Assembly (NCBI GenBank): GCA_016715425.1
Contig: JADKAC010000005.1
Location: 682,001 to 746,000, forward strand
DNA: 64,000 nt
Origin: Bacteroidota bacterium
GTDB taxonomy: Bacteria; Bacteroidota; Bacteroidia; Chitinophagales; BACL12
Direction: 5' to 3'
The notes beneath the pieces are model-generated. The model saw nothing but the letters and a program-made list of their open reading frames with translations. It was not told the origin of the DNA and made no database searches. The position numbers and the translations under genes were made by a program. This document shows, piece after piece, positions 37,729 through 51,800 of this stretch (position 1 is its first letter; each line of letters starts with the position of its first letter).

Positions 37729-37976
37729 AAGCCTGTCACAGCCTATAGCACAAATGCGATTCTATTCAAATTAAAATAGGCAGAATAATTATCACAATAT
37801 TTTTGATACAACGTGTAATAAAATCTGCTTTATTTATTTACGCTATTGATATCTATTGTTATTTACGCAAGCATATCTAAAGTTTAGATGGTAACAAATA
37901 TGTCTTTGGTGATTTGACCTGCTTCACCCTTCATGGATACTTTTAATTCCATTATAGCCACCTAACTAATTTGTGT
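37729..37976. other. Leader region of the giant repeat gene
   Basis: These 248 bases hold no ORF, terminator or clear repeat. The promoter of the giant gene is expected here; I see no perfect TAnnTTTG box (nearest is taatttg just before the ATG). Confidence 0.4.
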
Positions 37977-40900
37977 ATGAAAAACGTGATTACTCTTTAT
38001 CACGTGAACCTAAAAGAAAGTATTTATCAACCGTTATTAAGTGTTGCATTTTGTGTTTGCGGCTTGCTTGTAAATACTTATGCCTTTTCGCAACTATCGG
38101 TTTCTAATTCTACATCAAATATCCCTGATATTTCGAATACGGAAATTGAAAGTTTATTACACTATTACGATCATCAAATATTCTTTACAGAAAATAAAGG
38201 TCAATGGGATTCCAATGAATTATATCGTGCTGAATTTCCATTAGGTCAAGCATTGGCAACTAAAGAAGGAATGTTGCTGGCAACCTTTAATGCGGAAGAT
38301 ATACAGGCATCATATGCATGGGGTTTGAAAGAAGAAGAGGCAAGAAAGAACTTACAAGAATTTAATGAAACTCCGGTAAAAATTCATGGACATGGATGGA
38401 GGATGGAATTTGTAAATGCTTCACCACAAATGTCTGTTCAGGCAAAGCAAGTACATAAAGAAGTGTTCAATTATTTTATGGGAGATAATGCCGGACAAAC
38501 CAATGTAAAAAGCTATCAGGAAATATGGTATAACAATGTGTATGAACATGTAGATGTCAGATATTATCCATCAGCAGAAGGTTCGTTAGAGTATGATATC
38601 ATTTGTAAGCCTGGGTTCGATAAAAATACATTAGCTATTCGCATGGCCGGAATTACAAAAATCAAAAAACAGGAAAATGGGTCACTAATATTCAGAACAA
38701 GTGTTGGCGATATGGAAATACCTGCACCTATTGTATATCAAATTGTGGAGGGGAAAAAAATAATGATTGATGCCAGATATAGAATTACTGACGACAACAT
38801 TATTTCATTTGATATTGGAAGTTTTGATAAAAATGCAACATTGATTATTGATCCGATTGCAATGCGTTGGGCTACTTGGGTAAATTCAAATTCAACCGGA
38901 CAGAATCATGGTCATTGTATTTGGGTTGATCAATCCGATGGTGCAATTTATATTGTTGCTCGTGTGGATGGTTCTACAAATTTTATTACTGTTGGTGCAT
39001 TTGATGTTACATCCAATGGTCATGTGGATTTAGTAATCGGAAAATATTTGGAACCGGATGCGGTTGGCGGTGTGGGGTCTCGTGTTTGGCAAACTTATGT
39101 GGGTGGTAATTTGGATGATAATCCTTATGCAATGGAACAAGGACCTGATGGCGAATTATATATTGCCGGTTATACAGGCAGTTCGAATTATCCTTTATCG
39201 GGTGGTCTCGCTTTCAGTGGAAGTGGAATTGATAACCGGGCTCAAGCAACGGATAATATTTTTATTACAAAAATTAATACTTCTGGTAATTCAATTAAAA
39301 GTGCAGTAATTGGTGGTAACGGTAGCGACGGTGCTTTTGATTTGCGTACTACAGCGGATGGAAATATTGTTGTTTGCGGTAATACAAGAAGTACAAACCT
39401 AAATACTTTGTTTCCGGGTGTGGGTGCAACGAATATAAATTATGGAGGTATTGATGCAATTATTTTTAAAATTAATACTGATCTTGATGTAGTTGATTGG
39501 ATAAATAATTATGGTGGTAGCGGTCTTGATCAGGCAACGATTATGTTGGTGAATCAGGATAACGCAGACATTTTTGTTGCGGGCTATACTAACTCTTCGG
39601 CATTTCCGACATTAATTGCCAGACAATCATCTAAAGTGGGTGGAACAGATGGTTATATTCAAAAATTTAATAGTGATGGCACAATGATCTGGTCATCATA
39701 TTTTAATTCTGCGCTTTCAAAAATCACCAAGATACTTTGCATGGAATTTAATGGTGATGGAAGTGAATTAATTTTTGGTGGTATTACAAATGGTTTGCAT
39801 GCAAGTAATATTTCTGCATCGGGCGTGTATGATAACTCTTATAATGGCGGGACCAATGATTTGTTTATTGTGAATATGGATACGAGTCAAACTTTTAATT
39901 ACGCAACTTATATTGGTGGAAGTGGAAACGAAGTGAATATGATGGGTATGAATGTGGATGATAATAATGATGTATTTGTATTTGGATATACAGATAGTAA
40001 TAGCCCAAGTTTAACCGCAACATTTGGCGCATTGCAAACCACAAACTTTGGAATAAATGATAAAATATTTTTAAAACTCTCTGCTGATCTCAGTGCATTA
40101 ATTTATCTTACTTATTATGGTGGCAGCGGCAATGATTATGATCCTATTGGTCAGCGTGGAATTAAAACAAGTAATTGCAGAATTTATACAATTATCACTG
40201 CGCAATCAAAAGATATTCCTCTAACAGAAGGAGCGTTGAATACAAATAAAATTAGTAGCACTTCTATTTATGAACCGGGATTAGTTGTGTGGGCAAATCC
40301 GCCTGATTTAATTAATAATGAAATTTTCAGTGATCAAATATTATGTCCCGGACAAACACCCGAAGAATTTACAGGCTCTGAACCTGATTATGTATTGCCA
40401 GTAATTATTCGTGATGGAACAACATCTGTGTATCCAGATATTGGAACTGCTGAAGTATATCAATGGCAATATAGTTTGGATAGTATAACATGGATAGATG
40501 TGCCCGGCGGTATTTATCAAAATCTGGATCCGATTTTAATTGGTCCGATAGATACGTTTACTTATTTCAGAAGAATAATTGGTGGAGATGCCTGCATTAG
40601 TATTGATGCAGATCATGTTACTATTACAGTGAGTGTTTTAAATGTGGATGGCACTATAACAGATCCACTTTGTTATGACGCTGCAGAAGGTTCAATCACT
40701 TTAATACCTGCCGGTTCTTCAAGTTATAGTTATGTATGGAGTACAGGTGATGATGCAATTTCAATTGATGGTTTAATTGCAGGAGATTATTTTGCGGTGG
40801 TAACAGATGCATTGGGATGTTCAGATACATTCTTTGCAACAATTACTGATCCTGCACAAATACTTATCAGTGAAACGCATGAAAATGTAAACATATCTTG

Positions 40901-42665
40901 TGGTGTAAATGGCTCAATTGATCTTACTGTAACCGGCGGATCTCCTGCTTATACTTTTTTATGGGAAGATGGCAGTACGGATGAAGACAGAGAAGAATTA
41001 AGTGAAGGAATTTATTCGGTAATTGTTACTGATGTTTTTGATTGTACGGATACACTTGAAATAGAAATTGGTTTTGATACAACACTTGCTTGTTTAATAG
41101 ATGGCGATTTACAATTTTGTAATGGTGGATTTACAACACTTACAGCTCCTGATGGATTTGATTATTTATGGAGTACAGGAGAAATTTCTCAAACAATAGA
41201 AGTGTATGCAGCCGGGTTTTATTCTTTAACTATTACTAACAATCTTGGTTGTACTGCTTTCTGCGATGTATATGTTGTTGAATTATCTGCTACATCAATT
41301 GATCAGGATGGGTTCATATGCGAAGGTGAAATTTATATACTGCCTGATGGTTCTACCACATCTATAACCGGTGATTATTCAACTACATTAGTTGCAGCAA
41401 ATGGATGTGATTCAATAATTATTACACACTTATTTATAAATCCAACTTATGTTATAACCAACAATATAGAGATATGCGAATATGAGTCGTACACAATGCC
41501 CGATGGATCAATAGAAAATTCTACAGGTACTTATATTTTTAATTACACAACAATGTTTGGTTGTGATTCAAATATTACAATAAACCTGAATGTAGATTTA
41601 TCATTAAGCGATACAGTAGAAGTAAATATTTGTGAAGGCGATATCTATACATTACCCGATGGTGTAACAGTAAATGCATCCGGCACTTACATTTCAATAC
41701 CAACTGTAATAGTGGGTTGTGATTCTATAATAGTAACTCTGTTAACAGTAAATACTATTTACGAAGAAAATATATCTGCAGAAATTTGTGAAGGAGATTC
41801 CTATACTTTACCCGATGGTTCAAGTGCAACAACAAGCGGAATTTATATTTCAAATTTATTTTCAATCAACGGTTGCGATTCGATTATCACAACTGATTTA
41901 ATTGTGCATCCAATTTACGATGAAAATATATCAGCAGAAATTTGCGATGGCGAAACATATATTTTACCCGGTGGAAGTTCAGTTTCAACCACTGGAATTT
42001 ATATTTCCAATTTAATAAGTATAAACGGTTGTGATTCAATTATCACCACTGATTTAATTGTGAATCCGATTTATAATGAAAATATCTCAGCAGAAATCTG
42101 TGATGGGGAAGAATATATTTTACCTGATGGTTCAAGTGCAACAACAACTGGAATTTATATTACTAATTTAATAAGTATCAACGGTTGCGATTCGATTATC
42201 ACCACTGATTTAATTGTGCATTCGATTTATTTAACAACAGTTGATGCAGAAATCTGCGATGGTGAAACTTATATTTTACCTGATGGATCAGCTGTTGCAA
42301 CAACTGGAATTTATATTTCAAATTTATTTTCAATCAACGGTTGCGACTCCATAATCACCACTGATTTAATTGTGCATCCGATTTATTCAACAACAGTTGA
42401 TGCAGAAATTTGCGATGGTGCAACTTATATTTTACCGGATGGATCAACGGTTGCAACAACTGGAATTTATATTACCAATTTATTTTCTATCAACGGTTGC
42501 GATTCAATAATCACAACAGATTTAATTGTGCATCCTGTTTATAATGAAAATGTAGATGCAGAAATCTGCGATGGTGAAACATATATTTTACCTGATGGAT
42601 CAACTGTTTCAACAAGCGGAATTTATATTTCAAATTTATTTTCAATCAACGGTTGCGACTCATAA
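37977..42665 (+). CDS. Giant T9SS surface protein, N-terminal part up to the interrupted repeat
   Basis: ATG at 37977 is preferred over a TTG six bases earlier. After a signal region (about residues 15-40, ending AFSQ) comes a DUF7948-like domain (FFTENKGQWDSNELYRAEF, about 60-290) and an SBBP-type beta-propeller (WATWVNSNSTGQNHGHC; repeated TYIGGSGNE/TYYGGSGNDYD, about 300-770). Then an Ig-like stretch and two SprB-type repeats (GTITDPLCYDAAEGSITL and the following unit, about 890-1040). From about residue 1110 Cys-rich units begin: three divergent ones, then near-identical 52-residue repeats from about 1265. The frame ends at TAA 42663-42665 inside a repeat with missing bases. The same frame reopens and continues to 52679, so this is most likely the first third of one gene of 14,703 bases. 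Confidence 0.85.
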   Translation: MKNVITLYHVNLKESIYQPLLSVAFCVCGLLVNTYAFSQLSVSNSTSNIPDISNTEIESLLHYYDHQIFFTENKGQWDSNELYRAEFPLGQALATKEGMLLATFNAEDIQASYAWGLKEEEARKNLQEFNETPVKIHGHGWRMEFVNASPQMSVQAKQVHKEVFNYFMGDNAGQTNVKSYQEIWYNNVYEHVDVRYYPSAEGSLEYDIICKPGFDKNTLAIRMAGITKIKKQENGSLIFRTSVGDMEIPAPIVYQIVEGKKIMIDARYRITDDNIISFDIGSFDKNATLIIDPIAMRWATWVNSNSTGQNHGHCIWVDQSDGAIYIVARVDGSTNFITVGAFDVTSNGHVDLVIGKYLEPDAVGGVGSRVWQTYVGGNLDDNPYAMEQGPDGELYIAGYTGSSNYPLSGGLAFSGSGIDNRAQATDNIFITKINTSGNSIKSAVIGGNGSDGAFDLRTTADGNIVVCGNTRSTNLNTLFPGVGATNINYGGIDAIIFKINTDLDVVDWINNYGGSGLDQATIMLVNQDNADIFVAGYTNSSAFPTLIARQSSKVGGTDGYIQKFNSDGTMIWSSYFNSALSKITKILCMEFNGDGSELIFGGITNGLHASNISASGVYDNSYNGGTNDLFIVNMDTSQTFNYATYIGGSGNEVNMMGMNVDDNNDVFVFGYTDSNSPSLTATFGALQTTNFGINDKIFLKLSADLSALIYLTYYGGSGNDYDPIGQRGIKTSNCRIYTIITAQSKDIPLTEGALNTNKISSTSIYEPGLVVWANPPDLINNEIFSDQILCPGQTPEEFTGSEPDYVLPVIIRDGTTSVYPDIGTAEVYQWQYSLDSITWIDVPGGIYQNLDPILIGPIDTFTYFRRIIGGDACISIDADHVTITVSVLNVDGTITDPLCYDAAEGSITLIPAGSSSYSYVWSTGDDAISIDGLIAGDYFAVVTDALGCSDTFFATITDPAQILISETHENVNISCGVNGSIDLTVTGGSPAYTFLWEDGSTDEDREELSEGIYSVIVTDVFDCTDTLEIEIGFDTTLACLIDGDLQFCNGGFTTLTAPDGFDYLWSTGEISQTIEVYAAGFYSLTITNNLGCTAFCDVYVVELSATSIDQDGFICEGEIYILPDGSTTSITGDYSTTLVAANGCDSIIITHLFINPTYVITNNIEICEYESYTMPDGSIENSTGTYIFNYTTMFGCDSNITINLNVDLSLSDTVEVNICEGDIYTLPDGVTVNASGTYISIPTVIVGCDSIIVTLLTVNTIYEENISAEICEGDSYTLPDGSSATTSGIYISNLFSINGCDSIITTDLIVHPIYDENISAEICDGETYILPGGSSVSTTGIYISNLISINGCDSIITTDLIVNPIYNENISAEICDGEEYILPDGSSATTTGIYITNLISINGCDSIITTDLIVHSIYLTTVDAEICDGETYILPDGSAVATTGIYISNLFSINGCDSIITTDLIVHPIYSTTVDAEICDGATYILPDGSTVATTGIYITNLFSINGCDSIITTDLIVHPVYNENVDAEICDGETYILPDGSTVSTSGIYISNLFSINGCDS

Positions 42666-42760
42666 TCACCACTGATTTAATTGTGCATCCTATTTACTTG
42701 AAAATGTTTCTGCAGAATGCGATGGTGAAACATATTTTACCTATGGATCCTTGCAACAAC
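42661..42760 (+). other. Damaged repeat unit: six small deletions, nine bases in total
   Basis: Against the neighbouring units this stretch lacks one base at gactc-ataatc, one at ttac-ttg, three at gcagaa---tgcg, two in catatatttt, one in cctgatgg and one after ggatc. Together these are nine bases, so the downstream units (next start 42864, 303 bases after 42561 instead of 312) are back in the original frame. All other units checked are free of indels. The clustering points to a consensus or assembly fault rather than natural decay. Confidence 0.8.
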
Positions 42761-42830
42761 AAGCGGAATTTATGTTTCTAATTTATTTTCCATCGATGGT
42801 TGTGATTCAATTATCACCACTGATTTAATT

Positions 42831-45800
42831 GTGCATCCGGTTTACGATGAAAATATATCAGCAGAAATTTGCGATGGTGAAACTTATATTTTACCTGATG
42901 GATCAACAGCAACATCAACCGGAATTTATGTTTCTAATTTATTTTCCATCGATGGTTGCGATTCAATTATCACTACTGATTTAATTGTGAATCCAATTTA
43001 TGATGAAAATATCTCAGCAGAAATTTGCGATGGTGAAGAATATATTTTACCTGATGGAACAACGGTTGCAACAACTGGAATTTATATTACCAATTTATTT
43101 TCTATCAATGGTTGCGATTCGATTATCACCACTGATTTAATTGTGCATCCGATTTACGATGAAAATATATCAGCAGAAATTTGCGATGGTGAAACATATA
43201 TTTTACCTGATGGAACATCCGCAACAACAACCGGAATTTATATTACAAATTTAATTTCAATCAACGGTTGCGATTCGATTATCACTACTGATTTAATTGT
43301 GCATCCGATTTATTCGACTACTATAGAAGAAGAAATCTGCGATGGTGAAACTTATATTTTACCTGATGGATCAACTGTTTCAACAAGCGGAATTTATATT
43401 TCAAATTTATTTTCAATCAACGGTTGCGATTCCATAATCACCACTGATTTAATTGTGAATCCAATTTATTCAACAACAGTTGATGCAGAAATTTGCGATG
43501 GTGAAACTTATATTTTACCTGATGGATCAACAGTTACAACAACTGGAATTTATATTTCAAATTTAATAAGTATCAACGGTTGCGATTCAATAATTACTAC
43601 AGATTTAATTGTAAACCCAATTTATTCAATCACAGTTGATGTAGAGATTTGCGATGGAGAAGAATATATTTTACCTGATGGATCAACTGTTGCAACAACC
43701 GGAATTTATATTTCAAATTTATTTTCTATCAACGGTTGTGATTCAATTATCACAACTGATTTAATTGTGCATCCGGTTTACGATGAAAATATATCAGCAG
43801 AAATTTGCGATGGTGAAACTTATATTTTACCTGATGGATCAACAGCAACATCAACCGGAATTTATGTTTCTAATTTATTTTCCATCGATGGTTGCGATTC
43901 AATTATCAACACTGATTTAATTGTGAATCCAATTTATTCAACAACAGTTGATGCAGAAATCTGCGATGGCGAAACATATATTTTACCTGATGGAACACCT
44001 GCAGCTACAAGCGGAATTTATGTTTCTAATTTAATAAGTATCAATGGTTGTGATTCAATAATTACTACAGATTTAATTGTAAACCCAATTTATTCAATCA
44101 CAGTTGATGTAGAGATTTGCGATGGTGAAGAATATATTTTACCTGATGGATCAACTGTTGCAACAACCGGAATTTATATTTCAAATTTATTTTCTATCAA
44201 CGGTTGTGATTCGATTATCACAACTGATTTAATTGTGCATCCGGTTTACGATGAAAATATGTCAGCAGAAATTTGTAATGGTGAAACATATTTTTTACCT
44301 GACGGAAGTTCAGTTTCTTCAACCGGAATTTATATTACCAATTTAATTTCTATCAATGGTTGCGACTCCATAATCACCACTGATTTAATTGTGCATTCGA
44401 TTTATTTAACAACAGTTGATGCAGAAATCTGCGATGGTGAAACTTATATTTTACCTGATGGATCAACTGTTGCAACAACTGGAATTTATATTTCAAATTT
44501 ATTTTCAATCAACGGTTGCGACTCCATAATCACCACTGATTTAATTGTGCATCCGATTTATTCAACAACAGTTGATGCAGAAATTTGCGATGGTGCAACT
44601 TATATTTTACCTGACGGAACATCCGCAACTACAACCGGAATTTATATTTCTAATTTATTTTCTATCGATGGTTGCGATTCCATAATCACAATAGATTTAA
44701 TTGTGCATCCGGTTTACGTTGAAAATGTTTCTGCAGAGATTTGCGATGGTGAAACTTATATTTTACCTGATGGATCAACTGTTTCAACAACCGGAATTTA
44801 TATTACAAATTTAATTTCCATCAATGGTTGCGATTCGATTATCACAACTGATTTAATTGTGCATCCGGTTTACGATGAAAATATATCAGCAGAAATTTGC
44901 GATGGTGAAACTTATATTTTACCTGATGGATCAACTGTTGCAACAACCGGAATTTATATTTCAAATTTATTTTCTATCAACGGTTGTGATTCGATTATCA
45001 CAACTGATTTAATTGTGCATCCGGTTTACGATGAAAATATATCAGCAGAAATTTGTAATGGTGAAACATATTTTTTACCTGACGGAAGTTCAGTTTCTTC
45101 AACCGGAATTTATATTACCAATTTAATTTCTATCAATGGTTGCGACTCCATAATCACCACTGATTTAATTGTGCATTCGATTTATTTAACAACAGTTGAT
45201 GCAGAAATCTGCGATGGTGAAACTTATATTTTACCTGATGGATCAACTGTTGCAACAACTGGAATTTATATTTCAAATTTATTTTCAATCAACGGTTGCG
45301 ACTCCATAATCACCACTGATTTAATTGTGCATCCGATTTATTCAACAACAGTTGATGCAGAAATTTGCGATGGTGCAACTTATATTTTACCTGACGGAAC
45401 ATCCGCAACTACAACCGGAATTTATATTTCTAATTTATTTTCTATCGATGGTTGCGATTCCATAATCACAATAGATTTAATTGTGCATCCGGTTTACGTT
45501 GAAAATGTTTCTGCAGAGATTTGCGATGGTGAAACTTATATTTTACCTGATGGATCAACTGTTTCAACAACCGGAATTTATATTTCTAATTTATTTTCCA
45601 TCGATGGTTGCGATTCGATTATCACAACTGATTTAATTGTGCATCCGGTTTACGATGAAAATATATCAGCAGAAATCTGCGATGGTGAAACTTATATTTT
45701 ACCTGATGGATCAACTGTTGCAACAACTGGAATTTATATTTCAAATTTATTTTCTATCAACGGTTGTGATTCAATTATCACTACTGATTTAATTGTTCAT

Positions 45801-48800
45801 CCGGTTTATAATGAAAATATCTCAGCAGAGATTTGTGATGGCGAAACATATATTTTACCTGATGGATCAACGGTTGCAACAACCGGAATTTATATTTCTA
45901 ATTTAATTTCTATCAACGGTTGTGATTCAATTATCACTACTGATTTAATTGTTCATCCGGTTTATAATGAAAATATATCAGCAGAAATTTGCGATGGTGA
46001 AGAATATATTTTACCTGATGGAACAACAGTAACAACAACTGGAATTTATATTACCAATTTATTTTCTATCAACGGTTGCGATTCGATTATCACCACTGAT
46101 TTAATTGTGCATCCGATTTATTCGACTACTATAGAAGAAGAAATCTGCGATGGTGAAACTTATATTTTACCTGATGGATCAACTGTTTCAACAAGCGGAA
46201 TTTATATTTCTAATTTAATTTCTATCAACGGTTGCGACTCCATAATCACCACTGATTTAATTGTGCATTCGATTTATTCAACAACAGTTGATGCAGAAAT
46301 TTGCGATGGTGAAACATATTTTTTACCTGACGGATCATCTGCAACAACTAGCGGAATTTATATTTCTAATTTAATTTCTATCAACGGTTGCGATTCAATA
46401 ATCACCACTGATTTAATTGTGCATTCGATTTATTCAACAACAGTTGATGCAGAAATTTGCGATGGTGAAACATATTTTTTACCTGACGGATCATCTGCAA
46501 CAACTAGCGGAATTTATATTTCTAATTTAATTTCTATCAACGGTTGCGATTCGATTATCACCACTGATTTAATTGTGAATCCAATTTATGATGAAAATAT
46601 CTCAGCAGAAATTTGCGATGGTGAAGAATATATTTTACCTGATGGATCAACGGTTGCAACAACTGGAATTTATATTACCAATTTATTTTCTATCAACGGT
46701 TGCGATTCGATTATCACCACTGATTTAATTGTGCATCCGATTTATGATGAAAATATTTTAGCAGAAATTTGCGATGGTGCAACTTATATTTTACCTGATG
46801 GAACAACTGTTTCAACAAGCGGAATTTATATTTCAAATTTATTTTCTATCAATGGTTGCGATTCAATAATCACCACCGATTTAATTGTGCATCCTGTTTA
46901 TAATGAAAATGTAGATGCAGAAATCTGCGATGGTGAAGAATATATTTTACCTGATGGAACACCTGCAACAACAAGCGGAATTTATATTTCAAATTTATTT
47001 TCTATCAATGGTTGTGATTCGATTATCACCACTGATTTAATTGTGCATTCTGTTTATTCAACAACAGTTGGTGCAGAAATTTGCGATGGCGAAACATATA
47101 TTTTACCTGATGGAACACCTGCAACAACAAGCGGAATTTATATTTCAAACTTAATAAGTATCAACGGTTGCGATTCGATTATCACTACTGATTTAATTGT
47201 GCATCCGATTTATGATGAAAATATCTCAGCAGAAATTTGCGATGGTGCAACTTATATTTTACCTGACGGAACATCCGCAACTACAACCGGAATTTATATT
47301 TCTAATTTATTTTCTATCGATGGTTGCGATTCCATAATCACAATAGATTTAATTGTGCATCCGGTTTACGTTGAAAATGTTTCTGCAGAGATTTGCGATG
47401 GTGAAACTTATATTTTACCTGATGGATCAACTGTTTCAACAAGCGGAATTTATATTTCAAATTTATTTTCAATCAACGGTTGCGATTCGATTATCACAAC
47501 TGATTTAATTGTGCATCCAATTTACGATGAAAATATATCAGCAGAAATTTGCGATGGCGAAACATATATTTTACCCGGTGGAAGTTCAGTTTCAACCACT
47601 GGAATTTATATTTCCAATTTAATAAGTATAAACGGTTGCGATTCGATTATCACCACTGATTTAATTGTGCATCCAATTTATAATGAAAATATATCATCAG
47701 AAATCTGCGATGGTGAAGAATATATTTTACCTGATGGATCAACTGTTACAACAACAGGAATTTATATTACCAATTTATTTTCTATCAATGGTTGCGATTC
47801 AATTATCACAACTGATTTAATTGTGCATCCGATTTATAATGAAAATATATCAGCAGAGATTTGCGATGGAGAAGAATATATTTTACCTGATGGATCAACA
47901 GCAACATCAACCGGAATTTATATTTCTAATTTAATTTCTATCAACGGTTGTGATTCGATTATCACCACTGATTTAATTGTGCATCCGGTTTATTCAACCA
48001 CAGTTGATACAGAAATTTGCAATGGTGAAGAATATATTTTACCTGATGGATCAACAGTTACAACAACAGGAATTTATATTACCAATTTATTTTCTTTCAA
48101 CGGTTGTGATTCAATAATCACCACCGATTTAATTATGCATCCTGTTTATAATGAAAATGTAGATGCAGAAATCTGCGATGGTGAAGAATATATTTTACCT
48201 GATGGAACATCCGCAACTACAGCCGGAATTTATATTTCCAATTTAATAGGTATAAACGGTTGTGATTCAATAATCACCACTGATTTAATTGTGCATCCTG
48301 TTTATTCAACAACAATTGATGCAGAAATTTGCGATGGTGCAACTTATATTTTACCTGATGGATCAACAGTTACAACAACTGGAATTTATATTTCAAATTT
48401 ATTTTCAATCAACGGTTGCGACTCCATAATCACCACTGATTTAATTGTGCATTCAATTTACGTTGAAAATATCTCAGTAGAAATTTGCGATGGTGAAGAA
48501 TATATTTTACCTGATGGATCAACGGTTGCAACAACTGGAATTTATATTACCAATTTATTTTCTATCAACGGTTGCGATTCAATAATCACCACCGATTTAA
48601 TTGTGCATCCTGTTTATAATGAAAATGTAGATGCAGAAATTTGCGATGGAGACGAATATATTTTACCTGACGGAAGTTCAACGACAACAACTGGAATTTA
48701 TATTACCAATTTATTTTCTATCAACGGTTGCGATTCGATTATCACAACTGATTTAATTGTGCATCCAATTTATTCTAAAACAGTTGATGCAGAAATTTGC

Positions 48801-51800
48801 GATGGTGAAACTTATATTTTACCTGATGGATCAACAGTTACAACAACTGGAATTTATATTTCAAATTTAATAAGTATCAACGGTTGCGATTCAATAATTA
48901 CTACAGATTTAATTGTAAACCCAATTTATTCAATCACAGTTGATGTAGAGATTTGCGATGGTGAAGAATATATTTTACCTGATGGATCAACTGTTGCAAC
49001 AACTGGAATTTATATTTCAAATTTAATAAGTATCAACGGTTGCGATTCAATAATTACTACAGATTTAATTGTAAACCCAATTTATTCAATCACAGTTGAT
49101 GTAGAGATTTGCGATGGTGAAGAATATATTTTACCTGATGGATCAACTGTTGCAACAACTGGAATTTATATTACTAATTTATTTTCTATCAACGGTTGCG
49201 ATTCAATTATCACTACTGATTTAATTGTGAATCCAATTTATGATGAAAATATCTCAGCAGAAATTTGCGATGGTGCAACTTATATTTTACCTGACGGAAC
49301 ATCCGCAACTACAACCGGAATTTATATTTCTAATTTATTTTCTATCGATGGTTGCGATTCCATAATCACAATAGATTTAATTGTGCATCCGGTTTACGTT
49401 GAAAATGTTTCTGCAGAGATTTGCGATGGTGAAACTTATATTTTACCTGATGGATCAACTGTTTCAACAAGCGGAATTTATATTTCAAATTTATTTTCAA
49501 TCAACGGTTGCGATTCGATTATCACAACTGATTTAATTGTGCATCCAATTTACGATGAAAATATATCAGCAGAAATTTGCGATGGTGAAACATATATTTT
49601 ACCTGATGGAACATCCGCAACAACAACCGGAATTTATATTACCAATTTATTTTCTATCAATGGTTGCGATTCAATAATCACAACAGATTTAATTGTGCAT
49701 CCTGTTTATAATGAAAATGTAGATGCAGAAATTTGTGATGGTGAAGAATATATTTTACCTGACGGATCAACGGTTGCAACAACTGGAATTTATATTACCA
49801 ATTTATTTTCTATCAACGGTTGCGATTCAATAATCACAACAGATTTAATTGTGCATCCTGTTTATAATGAAAATGTAGATGCAGAAATCTGCGATGGTGA
49901 AACATATATTTTACCTGATGGATCAACTGTTTCAACAAGCGGAATTTATATTTCAAATTTATTTTCAATCAACGGTTGCGACTCCATAATCACCACTGAT
50001 TTAATTGTGCATCCTATTTACGTTGAAAATGTTTCTGCAGAGATTTGCGATGGTGAAACTTATATTTTACCTGATGGATCAACTGTTATAACAAGCGGAA
50101 TTTATATTTCCAATTTAATAAGTATAAACGGTTGTGATTCAATTATCACTACTGATTTAATTGTGCATCCGATTTATAATGAAAATATATCAGCAGAAAT
50201 TTGCGATGGTTCAACTTATATTTTGCCTGATGGATCAACAGTAGCCACAAGTGGAATTTATATTACCAATTTATTTTCTATCAACGGTTGCGATTCAATA
50301 ATCACCACAGATTTAATTATTCATCCAATTTATTCAACCACAATTGATGCAGAAATCTGCGATGGTGAAACATATATTTTACCTGACGGAACATCAGCAT
50401 CAACAACCGGAATTTATATTTCTAATTTATTTTCCATCAACGGTTGTGATTCGATTATCACCACTGATTTAATTGTGAATCCAATTTATTCAACAACAGT
50501 TGATGCAGAAATTTGCGATGGTGAAACTTATATTTTACCTGACGGAACATCAGCATCAACAAGCGGAATTTATATTTCTAATTTAATTTCTATCAATGGT
50601 TGCGATTCGATTATCACAACTGATTTAATTGTGCATCCAATTTATTCTACAACAGTTGATGCAGAAATCTGCGATGGTGAAGAATATATTTTAGCTGATG
50701 GAACAACAGCAGCTACAAGCGGAATTTATGTTTCTAATTTATTTTCCATCGATGGTTGCGATTCGATTATCACCACTGATTTAATTGTGAATCCAATTTA
50801 TTCAACAACAGTTGATGCAGAAATTTGTGATGGTGAAACTTATATTTTACCTGATGGATCAACGGTTACAACAACTGGAATTTATATTTCTAATTTATTT
50901 TCCATCGATGGTTGCGATTCGATTATCACCACTGATTTAATTGTGCATCCTGTTTATTCAACAACAGTTGATGCAGAAATTTGCGATGGCGAAACTTATA
51001 TTTTACTTGATGGAACATCCGCAACAACAACCGGAATTTATATTACAAATTTAATTTCCATCAATGGTTGCGATTCAATAATCACCACTGATTTAATTGT
51101 GCATTCGATTTATTCAACAACAGTTGATGCAGAAATTTGCGATGGTGAAGAATATATTTTACCTGATGGATCAACTGCAACATCAACCGGAATTTATATT
51201 ACAAATTTAATTTCCATCAATGGTTGTGATTCAATTATCACCACCGATTTAATTGTGCATCCGATTTATAATGAAAATATATCAGCAGAAATCTGCGATG
51301 GCGAAACATATATTTTACCTGATGGAACACCTGCAACAACAAGCGGAATTTATATTTCAAACTTAATAAGTATCAACGGTTGCGATTCGATTATCACAAC
51401 AGATTTAATTGTGCATCCAATTTACGATGAAAATATCTCAGCAGAAATCTGCGATGGTGAAACATATATTTTACCTGATGGAAGTTCAGTTTCAACCACT
51501 GGAATTTATATTTCCAATTTAATAAGTATAAACGGTTGTGATTCAATTATCACTACTGATTTAATTGTGAATCCAATTTATGATGAAAATATCTCAGCAG
51601 AAATTTGCGATGGTGAAGAATATATTTTACCTGATGGAACAACGGTTGCAACAACTGGAATTTATATTACCAATTTATTTTCTATCAATGGTTGCGATTC
51701 GATTATCACCACTGATTTAATTGTGCATCCGATTTACGATGAAAATATATCAGCAGAAATTTGCGATGGTGAAACATATGTTTTACCTGATGGAACATCC

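Noticed and set aside
42665..42831. A real gene boundary between two separate giant proteins
   Set aside because: The frame is identical on both sides, the C-terminal piece would lack a signal peptide, and the gap consists of a repeat unit missing nine bases.
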